Below are positions 1-7,817 of a stretch of DNA of 20,780 nucleotides, in pieces. Both the position numbers and the translations under genes were made by a program. The DNA is from Methanosarcinales archaeon (GTDB taxonomy: Archaea > Halobacteriota > Methanosarcinia > Methanosarcinales > Methanocomedenaceae): NCBI GenBank assembly GCA_030614485.1, contig JAUWTY010000002.1, forward strand, positions 1-20,780, read 5' to 3'. Position 1 is the first letter of the stretch, and the number at the start of each line of letters is the position of its first letter. A model generated the notes under the pieces. The model had not been told where the DNA came from, did no database searches, and was given only the letters and a program-made list of their open reading frames with translations.

Positions 1-1125
1 TATCTTTTTGCAGCTATAGATGAAGCAAAAGCCAGAGTAAGTGAAAAAGGTGTAGATGTAATCGACCTGGGAGTTGGTGATCCTGACATGCCCACGCCAG
101 ATAATATCATCCAGGCCCTGTGTAGTTCTGCCAACAATCCAGACCGGCAAAAATACCCTTCATATATCGGCATGCTGTCTTTCAGGCAAGCCGCAGCAAA
201 GTGGTATAAGGAACATCTGGGTATTGAACTGGACCCGGTCTCTGAGGTGTTGGCCCTTATCGGCTCAAAAGAAGGCGTCGCCCATATCCCCCTGGCATTT
301 TTAAATCCAGGTGATATTGCTTTGATACCTGACCCGGCCTATCCTGTCTATAAGATAGGCACACTGTTTGCGGATGGAAAACCACATATCATGCCCTTGC
401 TGGAAGAAAACGGCTTTTTGCCTGACCTTGATGCAATTCCCAGGGATGTAGCGAAACAGGCAAAACTTATGTTCCTGAATTATCCTAACAATCCCACAGC
501 GGCCATTGCACCTGAAAGTTTCTATAAAGAGGTAGTGGAATTCGCAAAAGAGAATGATGTCATCATTGTACACGATAATGCTTACAGTGAGATGACCTTT
601 GACGGTTATAAGGCACCCAGTTTCCTAAAGATTGATGGTGCTATGGATGTGGGTATTGAGTTACATTCCCTTTCAAAGACCTACAACATGACAGGCTGGA
701 GGATTGCATTTGCAGTAGGTAATGCTGAAATCCTGGCTGGCCTGGGTAAGGTCAAGACCAATGTAGATTCCGGTGCCTTTGAGGCTGTGCAGGAAGCAGG
801 CATCGAGGCCATGCTTGGACCACAGGAGTGTATCAGTGACATGAACAAGATATACACCGAGCGCAGGGATGCCCTTATGGTAGGGCTAAAGGAATTGGGT
901 GTTGATTTCCAGCCGCCTAAAGCCACATTCTATGTTTGGGCTCCTGTGCCTGAAGGACATGATTCAATGAGCTTTGCAAAAATACTGCTGGAGGATGCCG
1001 GAATTGTGGCTACGCCGGGCGTCGGCTTCGGTGACTATGGTGAAGGTTATGTGCGCTTCGCACTTACCCGGTCAGTTGAGCGTATCAATGAAGCTGTCAA
1101 CCGTATGAGGCAGTTAAAAATCTAA
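1..1125 (+). CDS. dapL: LL-diaminopimelate aminotransferase-like class I/II aminotransferase (5' end outside window)
   Basis: This is a PLP-dependent fold-type I aminotransferase. The best match is LL-diaminopimelate aminotransferase, which makes LL-diaminopimelate from tetrahydrodipicolinate and glutamate in the short lysine/cell-wall pathway of methanogens. The reading frame is open from base 1, so the gene begins upstream; the ATG at 88 is internal, since DLGVGDPDMPTP, the usual N-terminal motif, spans it. About 374 residues are visible against roughly 380-385 for the family, so only about ten are missing. Other landmarks are NYPNNPT (cofactor/substrate binding), HDNAYSEM and SLSKTYNMTGWR, whose lysine codon at 676-678 is the expected Schiff-base residue. 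The C-terminal GVGFGDYGEGYVRFAL is typical. Substrate choice within the family cannot be settled by eye; an aspartate- or alanine-type aminotransferase is the alternative. It is followed by a separate KaiC gene with its own leader. Confidence 0.85.
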   Translation, partial: YLFAAIDEAKARVSEKGVDVIDLGVGDPDMPTPDNIIQALCSSANNPDRQKYPSYIGMLSFRQAAAKWYKEHLGIELDPVSEVLALIGSKEGVAHIPLAFLNPGDIALIPDPAYPVYKIGTLFADGKPHIMPLLEENGFLPDLDAIPRDVAKQAKLMFLNYPNNPTAAIAPESFYKEVVEFAKENDVIIVHDNAYSEMTFDGYKAPSFLKIDGAMDVGIELHSLSKTYNMTGWRIAFAVGNAEILAGLGKVKTNVDSGAFEAVQEAGIEAMLGPQECISDMNKIYTERRDALMVGLKELGVDFQPPKATFYVWAPVPEGHDSMSFAKILLEDAGIVATPGVGFGDYGEGYVRFALTRSVERINEAVNRMRQLKI

Positions 1126-1239
1126 AAAGGCTCATATACTATACAAACAAAATATATACATCATAAAATGTACAGCATATAGAAAATTACATAAGATGTC
1201 ACGCATGAATAATAATAATAACAATTATAGGTGTTTGTT

Positions 1240-1977
1240 ATGACAGCCGAACAAAAGATATTGGAAAGAGTCCCTTCGGGCATACAAGGCTATGATGAGA
1301 TGATAAAAGGCGGTTATTTCAAAAACACTGTCAATATCATATCAGGAGAATCGGGTACTGGTAAAACTATATTTGGCACCCAGTTCCTGTACGAAGGTGC
1401 GAAGAAAGGCGATAAATGTTTATGCATCGTCACTTCTGAGGCCTCAGAATCATTAAAAAGAGAAATGAACTCTTCTTTTGGCTGGGATTTATGGGAACTA
1501 GAAAAATCAGGAGCAATCATTTTCGTTGATATAACTGACCCGGAATTGAGATTACAAAAGACTGTTGATATGGCACCCACGGAACTGATAAAAAGTTTTA
1601 AGAAACTTTTATCACGTAAAGTTGAAGAGATCAAGCCTGACAGGATCTTTATTGATTCTATAGAAGCACTATTTTTAGCAATTGATTCACATTACAAGCT
1701 AAAGACGCTGGTGGATGACCTGTTCGGTGAGCTCAGGACATTTGACATCACATCTTTGGTTACAGTTGGCACAACATTCGAAGTGGAATCAATAGTGGAA
1801 TACGGCGCAGATTCAGTCACCCGTCTGGGCAGGGTTGTTTCAGGGAATAACCTTCAGCGTTCTATTTATGTAGCCAAGTTCCGTGGTTCAGGTACCATAA
1901 ATGAGATACGTGTGCTGAACATCTCTGATAGCGGTATCAAGGTACTCGACCAATCACCATATACTGCCACAGTTTAG
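1240..1977 (+). CDS. KaiC-like RecA-superfamily ATPase, single domain
   Basis: A 245-residue single KaiC/RecA-type P-loop ATPase. Walker A is GESGTGKT at about residues 36-43. A hydrophobic Walker B, RIFIDSIEAL, lies near 136-145 with Asp139. The N-terminal SGIQGYDEMIKGG is the usual KaiC-family opening (bases for S-G-[IL]-x-x-[LY]-D). Archaea carry many stand-alone KaiC-domain proteins of poorly known role, often linked to signalling or motility; nothing here ties this one to clock function. I chose ATG 1240 because AGGTG at 1228-1232 sits 7 bases upstream; the GTG at 1231 overlaps that ribosome binding site and would add only three residues. The gene is isolated, with 114 bases before it and a hairpin after it. 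A second KaiC-like gene begins at 20518. Confidence 0.85.
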   Translation: MTAEQKILERVPSGIQGYDEMIKGGYFKNTVNIISGESGTGKTIFGTQFLYEGAKKGDKCLCIVTSEASESLKREMNSSFGWDLWELEKSGAIIFVDITDPELRLQKTVDMAPTELIKSFKKLLSRKVEEIKPDRIFIDSIEALFLAIDSHYKLKTLVDDLFGELRTFDITSLVTVGTTFEVESIVEYGADSVTRLGRVVSGNNLQRSIYVAKFRGSGTINEIRVLNISDSGIKVLDQSPYTATV

Positions 1978-1998
1978 TAATTAAATTAATCAGTTTAA

Positions 1999-2032
1999 GG
2001 GAACCACATAAATGTGGTAAATGTGGCTTCCC
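1999..2032 (+). terminator. Hairpin after the KaiC gene, with an alternative fold
   Basis: GGGAA at 1999-2003 plus CCACAT at 2004-2009 pair with ATGTGG at 2021-2026 plus TTCCC at 2028-2032, leaving one bulged C at 2027. A second ATGTGG at 2012-2017 can instead pair with the same CCACAT across a two-base loop. It lies 22 bases after the stop codon and is followed by CCATTTTG. A role as 3' end or processing site is likely but not shown. It could also belong to the long leader of the next gene. Confidence 0.4.
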
Positions 2033-2042
2033 CATTTTGAAT

Positions 2043-2057
2043 TAGTTATATATAGCA
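2043..2057 (+). promoter_or_regulatory. TATA-like element upstream of aIF1A operon
   Basis: GTTATATATAGC in an AT-rich stretch about 100 bases before the proposed aIF1A start resembles an archaeal TATA box. If used, transcription would start near 2075 and leave a leader of about 80 bases. Other AT-rich runs (around 2070-2090) could serve equally well. Confidence 0.3.
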
Positions 2058-2144
2058 ATGAGCATGTATTATCAAATATATCTATGCAACTAAGAAACCA
2101 CGTGGATAAATGGTAATTTCACTGTTTTTTTCTTATCTGGATTA

Positions 2145-2158
2145 GAGGTGTTAACCTG
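2145..2158 (+). promoter_or_regulatory. Ribosome binding site and apparent CTG start of aIF1A
   Basis: GAGGTG at 2145-2150 is followed by five bases and then CTG at 2156-2158, which is in frame with aIF1A. The frame is open back to a TAA at 2114, but contains no ATG, GTG or TTG before 2237. TTG 2237 lies inside the conserved OB fold and has no such binding site. The spacing therefore points to CTG as the initiation codon. Confidence 0.6.
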
Positions 2159-2470
2159 AGTATATATAGGAAAGTTCAACCAACAGAAAATGAAGTAGTA
2201 AGAGTTAGGGTTCCCCGTAAACAGGAAGGGGAGATTTTGGGGACAGTAGAGAGCATGCTCGGAGCAAATAAGGTCCGTGTGCGGTGCATGGACGGAGTAG
2301 TGCGGCTTGGCAGGATACCTGGCAAGATGAAGAAACGTACATGGATAAGGCCGGGAGATATAATCATTGTTGTGCCGTGGGATTTCCAGAATGAAAAGGC
2401 AGATGTGAAGTGGAGATATACCGGTCCACAGGCTGACTGGCTGGAAAGAAGGGGATATCTGAAAGGATAA
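2156..2470 (+). CDS. eif1A: Translation initiation factor aIF1A
   Basis: Archaeal homologue of eIF1A/bacterial IF1, an OB-fold protein that binds the small ribosomal subunit A site and helps select the start codon. The conserved core is unmistakable: [42 protein letters not shown], then [20 protein letters not shown] and a C-terminal basic/aromatic tail. Translation in this frame upstream of TTG 2237 gives SIYRKVQ...[12 protein letters not shown], which matches the usual archaeal N-terminus (M-Y-R-K-type start, then a VRVR-PR strand). Starting at CTG 2156 gives 104 residues, the normal family length, whereas TTG 2237 would delete the first 27. It is the first gene of an operon with rio1 (6-base gap) and a KH protein, a common archaeal set for small-subunit maturation and initiation. 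The odd point is the start codon. Confidence 0.9.
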   Translation: MSIYRKVQPTENEVVRVRVPRKQEGEILGTVESMLGANKVRVRCMDGVVRLGRIPGKMKKRTWIRPGDIIIVVPWDFQNEKADVKWRYTGPQADWLERRGYLKG

Positions 2471-2476
2471 TCCAAT

Positions 2477-3295
2477 ATGAAGGACTATGACCCTGCTATT
2501 TCTAAAAAAGTATATAATATTGATAAAAAGGTAGATGATTTTAAAAAACGGATTAAGGATTCCGAGGATCTTAAACTTAAGGATGAGGTCTTCGACAAAT
2601 CTACCTTGATGGCCCTGTACAAACTTTCATCCAAAGGTTATCTGGATGCGTTGGGGGGTACCGTAAGTACGGGAAAAGAAGCCAATATTTTTCATGCATT
2701 AAGAGTGCAGGACGATGAAAATCAAGAACTTGCTATAAAGATATATCGTATCAACAATAGTAATTTCAAAGCCATGCAGGAATACCTGATTGGTGACGTA
2801 AGGTTTCGGAACATCAGGCACACTAAAAAAGATATCGTTCTGGCCTGGACCAGAAAAGAATTTCGTAACCTGAGCAGGGCCATTGAGAGTGGTCTTAATG
2901 TACCAAAACCCATTATAACGGAACGCAATATCCTTATTATGGAGTTTAAGGGAACTGATAATATTCCATATCCCCAGCTTCGTGAATTTAATTTAACAAA
3001 GGAACAGGCGACTCATATCTGCAGCGAAGTGAAAGATTTCCTGCTGCGGCTGTTTCGCGATGCAGAACTTGTCCACGGTGACCTTAGTGAATATAATATC
3101 CTGCTTGAGCCAGAATCTTTGACCCCGGTCTTCATTGACATGGGCCAGTCTGTAACTCTTGACCATCTCAATGCCAGGGATTTCCTGTTACGTGATATCA
3201 ACAATGTTGCCAAATTTTTTGCCAGGAACGGAGTTGAAATGGATATAGACAATACTATGGAAAATATTGTAAAGTCCAGGGTAGACCATCAGTAA
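2477..3295 (+). CDS. rio1: RIO1-type serine protein kinase/ATPase
   Basis: Atypical protein kinase/ATPase of the Rio1 family, which acts in late maturation of the small ribosomal subunit. The 272-residue protein shows the Rio nucleotide loop STGKEANIF (about 64-72), the AIKIY strand with Lys88, the catalytic loop LVHGDLSEYNIL (Asp202, Asn207) and the metal-binding FIDMGQSV (Asp221). The N-terminal 40 residues are charged and helical, as usual for the family. Six bases separate it from aIF1A, and AAAGGA about ten bases before the ATG can serve as ribosome binding site. It sits between an initiation factor and a KH protein, which fits a joint role in 30S assembly. Rio2 is the alternative subfamily, but the lack of an N-terminal winged helix and the STGKE loop favour Rio1. 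Confidence 0.95.
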   Translation: MKDYDPAISKKVYNIDKKVDDFKKRIKDSEDLKLKDEVFDKSTLMALYKLSSKGYLDALGGTVSTGKEANIFHALRVQDDENQELAIKIYRINNSNFKAMQEYLIGDVRFRNIRHTKKDIVLAWTRKEFRNLSRAIESGLNVPKPIITERNILIMEFKGTDNIPYPQLREFNLTKEQATHICSEVKDFLLRLFRDAELVHGDLSEYNILLEPESLTPVFIDMGQSVTLDHLNARDFLLRDINNVAKFFARNGVEMDIDNTMENIVKSRVDHQ

Positions 3296-3315
3296 TATGT
3301 GCTATTAGTTATATC

Positions 3316-3873
3316 ATGGGGGCAGTTATGTTAGACAACAAAATGACCACTTATGTAAAAGTACCCATGGATAGGGTCGCTGTGATAATCGGACCTGCTG
3401 GCAATACTAAAGCACTTATTGAGAAAAAATCCACTGCCAGTTTACATATTGATAGCCAGACCGGTAGCATTGAGATCACTGACCCGACTGACCCATTACT
3501 GGCAATGAGGGCTGCCGAGGTTATCAAGTCTATAGGGAGAGGTTTTAGCCCAGATAAAGTGCTCCGCCTTTTTGACGATGACATGCTTACTGTTGAGATA
3601 ATGGATTTGAGTCACATAGCCAATTCGCCCAAAGAACTCAAACGTTTAAAAGGGCGTATTATTGGTAAAGGTGGTAAATCAAGGGAGATATTTGAGAACC
3701 TGACCGGCTGTAAAATTTCAGTGATGGGTAAGACTGTGAGCCTTCTCGGGCATCTGGACCAGATACTTGTAGCACGCACAGGTATCGAAATGCTGATAAA
3801 TGGTTCTCCCCATGGACCTGTATTCTCATTTCTAGAGAAGAAACGCAGGGAATTAAAAGAAAACAGATGGTAA
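3316..3873 (+). CDS. KH-domain RNA-binding protein (archaeal Dim2/Pno1-like)
   Basis: A two-KH protein of about 185 residues. The first KH loop is degenerate (VIIGPAGNTK, about 23-32); the second is canonical (GRIIGKGGKSREIFENLTGCKISV, about 113 onward). This layout, and the gene order aIF1A-rio1-KH, match the archaeal homologue of eukaryotic Dim2/Pno1, a small-subunit assembly factor that binds the 3' end of small-subunit rRNA and, in archaea, also aIF2alpha. Three starts are possible: ATG 3316 (no clear binding site), ATG 3328 (a GGGGG stretch 6 bases before) and ATG 3343 (homologues often begin shortly before TTYVKVPMDR). The longest is given. A hairpin overlaps the stop codon. In many euryarchaea topoisomerase VI genes follow; here a convergent unrelated gene does. 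Confidence 0.9.
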   Translation: MGAVMLDNKMTTYVKVPMDRVAVIIGPAGNTKALIEKKSTASLHIDSQTGSIEITDPTDPLLAMRAAEVIKSIGRGFSPDKVLRLFDDDMLTVEIMDLSHIANSPKELKRLKGRIIGKGGKSREIFENLTGCKISVMGKTVSLLGHLDQILVARTGIEMLINGSPHGPVFSFLEKKRRELKENRW

Positions 3874-3903
3874 TAGTAATTATTTTACTATACTACCATC
3901 TGT
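3863..3903 (+). terminator. Long hairpin overlapping the stop codon of the KH gene
   Basis: ACAGATGGTA at 3863-3872 pairs perfectly with TACCATCTGT at 3894-3903. The stem continues with ATAGTA 3873-3878 against TACTAT 3886-3891 across a two-base bulge. The TAA stop (3871-3873) is inside the stem. It probably marks or protects the 3' end of the aIF1A-rio1-KH transcript. Confidence 0.5.
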
Positions 3904-3909
3904 AAAATG

Positions 3910-3940
3910 CCGGTTATTTAAACCGGAAATACTAATTTTT
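3910..3940. terminator. Convergent-gene terminator hairpin
   Basis: CCGGTT at 3910-3915 and AACCGG at 3921-3926 form a perfect 6-bp stem with a 5-base loop, followed on the plus strand by a T-rich stretch ending in TTTTT at 3936-3940. The minus-strand gene's stop codon (3918-3920) lies in the loop. It sits between convergent genes and could serve both. Confidence 0.45.
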
Positions 3941-4892
3941 CAACTGCTACATATTTTAGTATGGTCAGTGCCGAATTCCCTGGGTATATTAAGATGTCAT
4001 CTGCTCGATATGCATTCAGGATCACTCTGACCGTATAACCACCATATCCTCCCAGAAGTTGATCGCTGTAATGATCTATCCAGGCTTTAAGTATCTTTGC
4101 TGCAACGGTTGATGGATTATCATCTTTTATTATTTGCGCGGCAGGATACTCAGTTTGTATGATCCACTTATACATGTCATCCACGTAAATTTCATCACCG
4201 GTTTCGTATATGATGTAACTGTCAGTTGACAGGTCTTTTAAAGTGTCCACCTCAATAATTACCATTCGGTCCAGTACACCATAATCATCCTCGGCTTTAT
4301 CAAAGAACTGTTTCCTATTCGATAATGCGCCAAGTTCAGTAATTTCAATGATCTCGGATTGTCGCACATCCTTGTGATAAACACTGGCGGCTTTTGGTAC
4401 ATCCTTGTAAACTACTACTATAAGGTAATCGTTATCATCCCTGAGATCCTCCATGCCACTAGTCCAGGCATAGATACTGCCGGCAATGACCAGTGCAATT
4501 ATTAAAATAATTCCAAGGAAATACCGTTTAATTTTTTTCACGAATTTGTTAGGTTGTTTTTTCTCCACTTCTCTAATAATCACCACTTCCTTTTGCACTT
4601 CTTTTGGTGGGGTAGGTTCTGGCTCAGGTTTTGGTTTAGGTTTTAGCTTTGGAATTAAACTAGGTTTAGTTTTTACTTCTGACTCTTGTTCAGGTTCAGG
4701 TTCTGGTTCCTGTACCGGAACAGGTTCAGGAGTGGTCTCTGTTATATCATTTTCAGGAGACTCTTCTTCCAGTGTAACCTCATCATCAGGTTTTGATGTC
4801 ATCTCACCTGATGTAAGTGGTTCTATTTCAGATTCAGACGTTTCAGGCATATCTTCGACTGCCTGTAAAGTCTCTTCATCCTTATCGTTCAT
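3918..4892 (-). CDS. Membrane-anchored protein with acidic Pro/Glu-Pro/Lys-rich cytoplasmic arm
   Basis: I do not recognise a family. The 324-residue protein has three parts. Residues 1-about 95 are acidic and low-complexity, with PEPVPVQEPEPEPEQ followed by a KPKPKPEPEP stretch like the stiff linker of TonB. A basic patch (KKIKRYF) then precedes one hydrophobic helix, about 127-145 (FLGIILIIALVIAGSIYAW). The remaining 175 or so residues look like a folded domain with no cysteines. The positive-inside rule puts the acidic arm in the cytoplasm and the C-terminal domain outside. GAGGG a few bases before ATG 4892 on the minus strand supports the start. It is convergent with the KH gene and divergent from mcm. 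Function is unknown; the PE/PK arm suggests a spacer or a protein-docking arm, by inference only. Confidence 0.75.
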   Translation of the reverse strand: MNDKDEETLQAVEDMPETSESEIEPLTSGEMTSKPDDEVTLEEESPENDITETTPEPVPVQEPEPEPEQESEVKTKPSLIPKLKPKPKPEPEPTPPKEVQKEVVIIREVEKKQPNKFVKKIKRYFLGIILIIALVIAGSIYAWTSGMEDLRDDNDYLIVVVYKDVPKAASVYHKDVRQSEIIEITELGALSNRKQFFDKAEDDYGVLDRMVIIEVDTLKDLSTDSYIIYETGDEIYVDDMYKWIIQTEYPAAQIIKDDNPSTVAAKILKAWIDHYSDQLLGGYGGYTVRVILNAYRADDILIYPGNSALTILKYVAVEKLVFPV

Positions 4893-5316
4893 ATTTTTCC
4901 CTCATATTAACAATATTTCGCAATATTATTTTTCAAATACAATTCAGTTAATAGTTATCCTTTTTCATACTTAATCAAGTTTTCCTCGTTTTAACGAAAT
5001 AAATACATTTTAAAAAAATACAGTGGACAATAGCTTGCTGTAAGTATATTGAAAAGTATAGGTAGGGTACAAACGAGATTTAGGGTGGGAGTATATTAAA
5101 AAGGTAAAAATCTCGCCTGTACTAACTATCCTATTATATACTGATTGTATATATGTATTTCGTATACCTACGAACAGAATATATAATTAAAATATTTCAT
5201 TATGAATATTAACCCCCCTTTGTTTCCACTCCAGGAAAACCAGTAGCGATAATACTTTCAGTCCGCTCTTTTCCACAACATTCATATGCTAGTTTGACTT
5301 AACCTAAGGTTTAGAA
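4893..5316. other. Divergent AT-rich intergenic region upstream of mcm
   Basis: No gene is seen in these 424 bases. They must hold promoters for the minus-strand membrane protein and for mcm, and several TATA-like runs are present (for example around 5145-5160 and 5180-5195). There are two related elements, AGTATATTGAAAAGTATA near 5043-5060 and GAGTATATTAAAAAGGTA near 5090-5107. An interrupted inverted repeat pairs CGAGATTT 5074-5081 with AAATCTCG 5108-5115. The second element belongs to a motif seen again at 18072. AAGGT at 5306-5310 is the mcm ribosome binding site. Confidence 0.5.
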
Positions 5317-7404
5317 ATGGCAGATAATTCATCAGAAATCACATGGGAAGAATTCATAAAACGTTATTATTTTGAGCAGCTGCTTTCTTTAGCAGGAGAG
5401 TATCCTGAGCGTAAAAGCCTGATTATCGAATATCCTGATATCGAAAAATATAGTATTGAGCTTGCTAGTGAATTACTGGAAACTCCAGATAATGTGATGC
5501 GGCATGCCAACATGGCGCTGAACAATATTGATTTGCCTATGGATGTAACACTGGATGATACTCATGTCAGGATTGTCAATCTTCCCACAGATGTTGAGAT
5601 AAGGCAGCTCAGAAGCGATAATATTTCAAAATTAATCAGCGTTACCGGTATTATTAGGAAAGCTACAGAGGTAAGGCCAAAACTTATCACAGCAGCTTTT
5701 GAATGCCAGAAATGCGGGCATATTACTGAATTACCCCAGAGTGGTACTAAGTTCTCAACGCCTTTTGATTGTGACAATGAGCAGTGCGGTAGGCAGGGTC
5801 CCTTTAGGCTGCTTGTCAAAGAGTCCACGTTTGTTGATGCCCAGAAACTCAGGATACAGGAATCTCCTGAAGACCTTAGAGGCGGTGAACAGCCCCAGAC
5901 CCTGGATGTTGATATTGAAGATGATCTTGTAGGTCAGGTGGCCCCGGGTGACCGGGTGACCATTTCAGGCATACTGAGAAGCTACCAGAGGGAGAAGGGC
6001 ATGGTGAAAAGTACCTTTTTTGACCTTGTGCTGGATGGTCAGTCCATTGAACGGGAAGACCACGAGTTTGATGAGATAAATATTACATTGGAAGATGAGA
6101 ATGAAATCGAGGAACTGGGGAGTTCTCCTGATGTTTATGATAGAATAATCGGGTCAATTGCTCCCAGCATTTTTGGGTATGATGAGATTAAGGAGGCAAT
6201 GGCGCTACAATTGTTCAGCGGTGTACCTAAACACCTGCCGGATGGGTCAAGGATAAGAGGGGATATTCACATGCTTCTGGTGGGTGACCCGGGTATTGCC
6301 AAGTCACAGTTGTTGCGTTATGCTATTAAATTATCACCACGGGGTATCTACACATCAGGTAAGGGTACCACGTCTGCCGGACTTACTGCAACTGCAGTCA
6401 AGGACGAGTTTGGGGACGGACGCTGGACGCTTGAGGCCGGTGCCCTCGTATTAGCTGATAAGGGAATGGCTGCAGTGGATGAGATGGACAAGATGGCAAA
6501 AGAGGACAGGAGTGCCCTGCACGAAGCTATGGAACAGCAGACCATCAGTATTGCAAAGGCTGGTATCATGGCAACCCTGAAGAGCAGGTGTGCCCTGCTG
6601 GGCGCGGCGAATCCAAAATTCGGTCGGTTCGACCGCTATGAGGGCATTGCTCAACAGATCAACCTGCCCCCAGCCCTAATATCCAGGTTTGACCTGATAT
6701 TCATACTGACAGATGAAACAAACACGCAGCGTGATACAAATATTGCAGAACATATTTTGAGGGGGCATTATGCCGGTGAGATTGATGCACAATACAAAAA
6801 CGTAAAGTCTTCCAAAGTCACGTTGGAAGAGATAGAAACTGCTATGGAGGTCGTCCAGCCATCCATTAAGCCCGAGATGTTGCGCAAATACATTGCATAT
6901 TCAAAGCGCCATATTTTCCCTGTGCTGGAAGACGATTCCCGACAGATGATAATTGATTTTTACCTTAATCTCAGGAGCCAGGGAGGCGACACCAATTCAC
7001 CAATTCCAGTAACAGCAAGGCAGCTTGAGGCCCTGGTGCGCCTGGCAGAGGCTTCAGCCAAAATGAGGCTCAGTAATACCGTAACCACTACTGACGTTAA
7101 CCGTATTATCAGGATTGTTAATGAAAGCCTTAAACAGGTAATGACAGACCCGGAAACCGGAAAACTGGATTCCGATATGATCAACACAGGTATGGCAAAA
7201 AGCCAGCGTGACAAGGCCAAACTTATCCGGGATATCATTCGTGAAGTGCAGCAGGACCATGATGGAAAGGCGCCGAAAAGCGAAGTTATACTGCGCGCTG
7301 TGGAAGCAGGAATGGATGAGGATAAGGCAGAAGATTTTATCAAAAGACTGAAGCGTGAAGGTTCTATTTTTGAACCCAGTAATGGATTTTTGAAAACTAC
7401 ATGA
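5317..7404 (+). CDS. mcm: Replicative DNA helicase MCM
   Basis: The archaeal replicative helicase, a homohexameric AAA+ 3'-5' motor that unwinds DNA at the fork. The 695 residues contain an N-terminal oligomerisation/DNA-binding part with a zinc finger (Cys130, Cys133, Cys152, Cys157). The AAA+ core follows, with Walker A GDPGIAKSQLL (323-333), Walker B VDEMDKM (387-393), sensor-1 Asn432 in AANPKFGRF and the arginine-finger motif SRFDLIF (456-462). A C-terminal winged helix ends in LKREGSIFEPSNGFLK. No intein or frameshift is seen. ATG 5317 has AAGGT six bases upstream. It is followed after 22-40 bases by a DUF424 gene and probably shares its transcript. No cdc6/orc gene or origin-like repeat set is in view. 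Confidence 0.97.
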   Translation: MADNSSEITWEEFIKRYYFEQLLSLAGEYPERKSLIIEYPDIEKYSIELASELLETPDNVMRHANMALNNIDLPMDVTLDDTHVRIVNLPTDVEIRQLRSDNISKLISVTGIIRKATEVRPKLITAAFECQKCGHITELPQSGTKFSTPFDCDNEQCGRQGPFRLLVKESTFVDAQKLRIQESPEDLRGGEQPQTLDVDIEDDLVGQVAPGDRVTISGILRSYQREKGMVKSTFFDLVLDGQSIEREDHEFDEINITLEDENEIEELGSSPDVYDRIIGSIAPSIFGYDEIKEAMALQLFSGVPKHLPDGSRIRGDIHMLLVGDPGIAKSQLLRYAIKLSPRGIYTSGKGTTSAGLTATAVKDEFGDGRWTLEAGALVLADKGMAAVDEMDKMAKEDRSALHEAMEQQTISIAKAGIMATLKSRCALLGAANPKFGRFDRYEGIAQQINLPPALISRFDLIFILTDETNTQRDTNIAEHILRGHYAGEIDAQYKNVKSSKVTLEEIETAMEVVQPSIKPEMLRKYIAYSKRHIFPVLEDDSRQMIIDFYLNLRSQGGDTNSPIPVTARQLEALVRLAEASAKMRLSNTVTTTDVNRIIRIVNESLKQVMTDPETGKLDSDMINTGMAKSQRDKAKLIRDIIREVQQDHDGKAPKSEVILRAVEAGMDEDKAEDFIKRLKREGSIFEPSNGFLKTT

Positions 7405-7444
7405 ATACCATTAACTTTAATAGTCCATGAGAAGTCCAAAGACT

Positions 7445-7735
7445 ATGTACATCAAGATATACGAAACCGATGAATCTATACTGGTAACTGTATGCGACAG
7501 GGAACTCATAGGTACGACCCTGAAAAGTAATGGTTTAAAACTGGAAATCGACGAAGAATTTTATAAGGGTAAACTGGCAGATGCCGCACAGGTACATACA
7601 GCACTGCTGGAAGCCACCACCGCAAATATTGTGGGTGTGCGTAGTGTTGATATTGCCATAAAATGTGGGGCTATAGACCAATCTTGTGTAATTTACATAG
7701 GTGATGTACCTCACGCCCAGATGTTTTGTGTATGA
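7445..7735 (+). CDS. DUF424 family protein
   Basis: A small conserved archaeal protein of the DUF424 family, function unknown. The sequence runs MYIKIYETDESILVTVCD, then ANIVGVRSVDIAIKCGAID and a C-terminal IYIGDVPHAQMF, all typical of the family. The upstream ATG 7427 is in frame and would add six residues (MRSPKT); I prefer ATG 7445 because family members begin M-Y-[IV]-K, though neither start has a clear ribosome binding site. It follows mcm closely on the same strand, so it is probably cotranscribed with it. A role in replication would be inference from position only. Confidence 0.8.
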   Translation: MYIKIYETDESILVTVCDRELIGTTLKSNGLKLEIDEEFYKGKLADAAQVHTALLEATTANIVGVRSVDIAIKCGAIDQSCVIYIGDVPHAQMFCV

Positions 7736-7758
7736 AACTGACATTGAGGTTGGCGTTT

Positions 7759-7776
7759 GGAAAAATATATATTTAT
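7759..7776 (+). promoter_or_regulatory. TATA-box promoter for the coiled-coil gene pair
   Basis: AAAAATATATATTTAT at 7761-7776 is centred about 50 bases before ATG 7818. Transcription starting about 25 bases downstream would leave a short leader containing AGGAG at 7804-7808. This is the clearest TATA/ribosome-binding-site pair in the window. Confidence 0.5.
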
Positions 7777-7817
7777 GAACCCAGATTATTTGATAATTTT
7801 CACAGGAGAAATCCACC

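Noticed and set aside
2237..2470. aIF1A starting at TTG 2237 (77 residues)
   Set aside because: It would remove the conserved N-terminal strand that is encoded in the same frame upstream, and it has no suitable ribosome binding site.
4486..4974. Plus-strand Ser/Gly-rich frame opposite the membrane protein
   Set aside because: Its composition is the mirror of the Pro/Glu repeat region, and the minus-strand gene has a clear binding site and membrane helix.
5301..5311. Palindrome AACCTAAGGTT over the mcm ribosome binding site
   Set aside because: It has only five base pairs around a single central base, too short to form a stable hairpin; kept only as the binding site.
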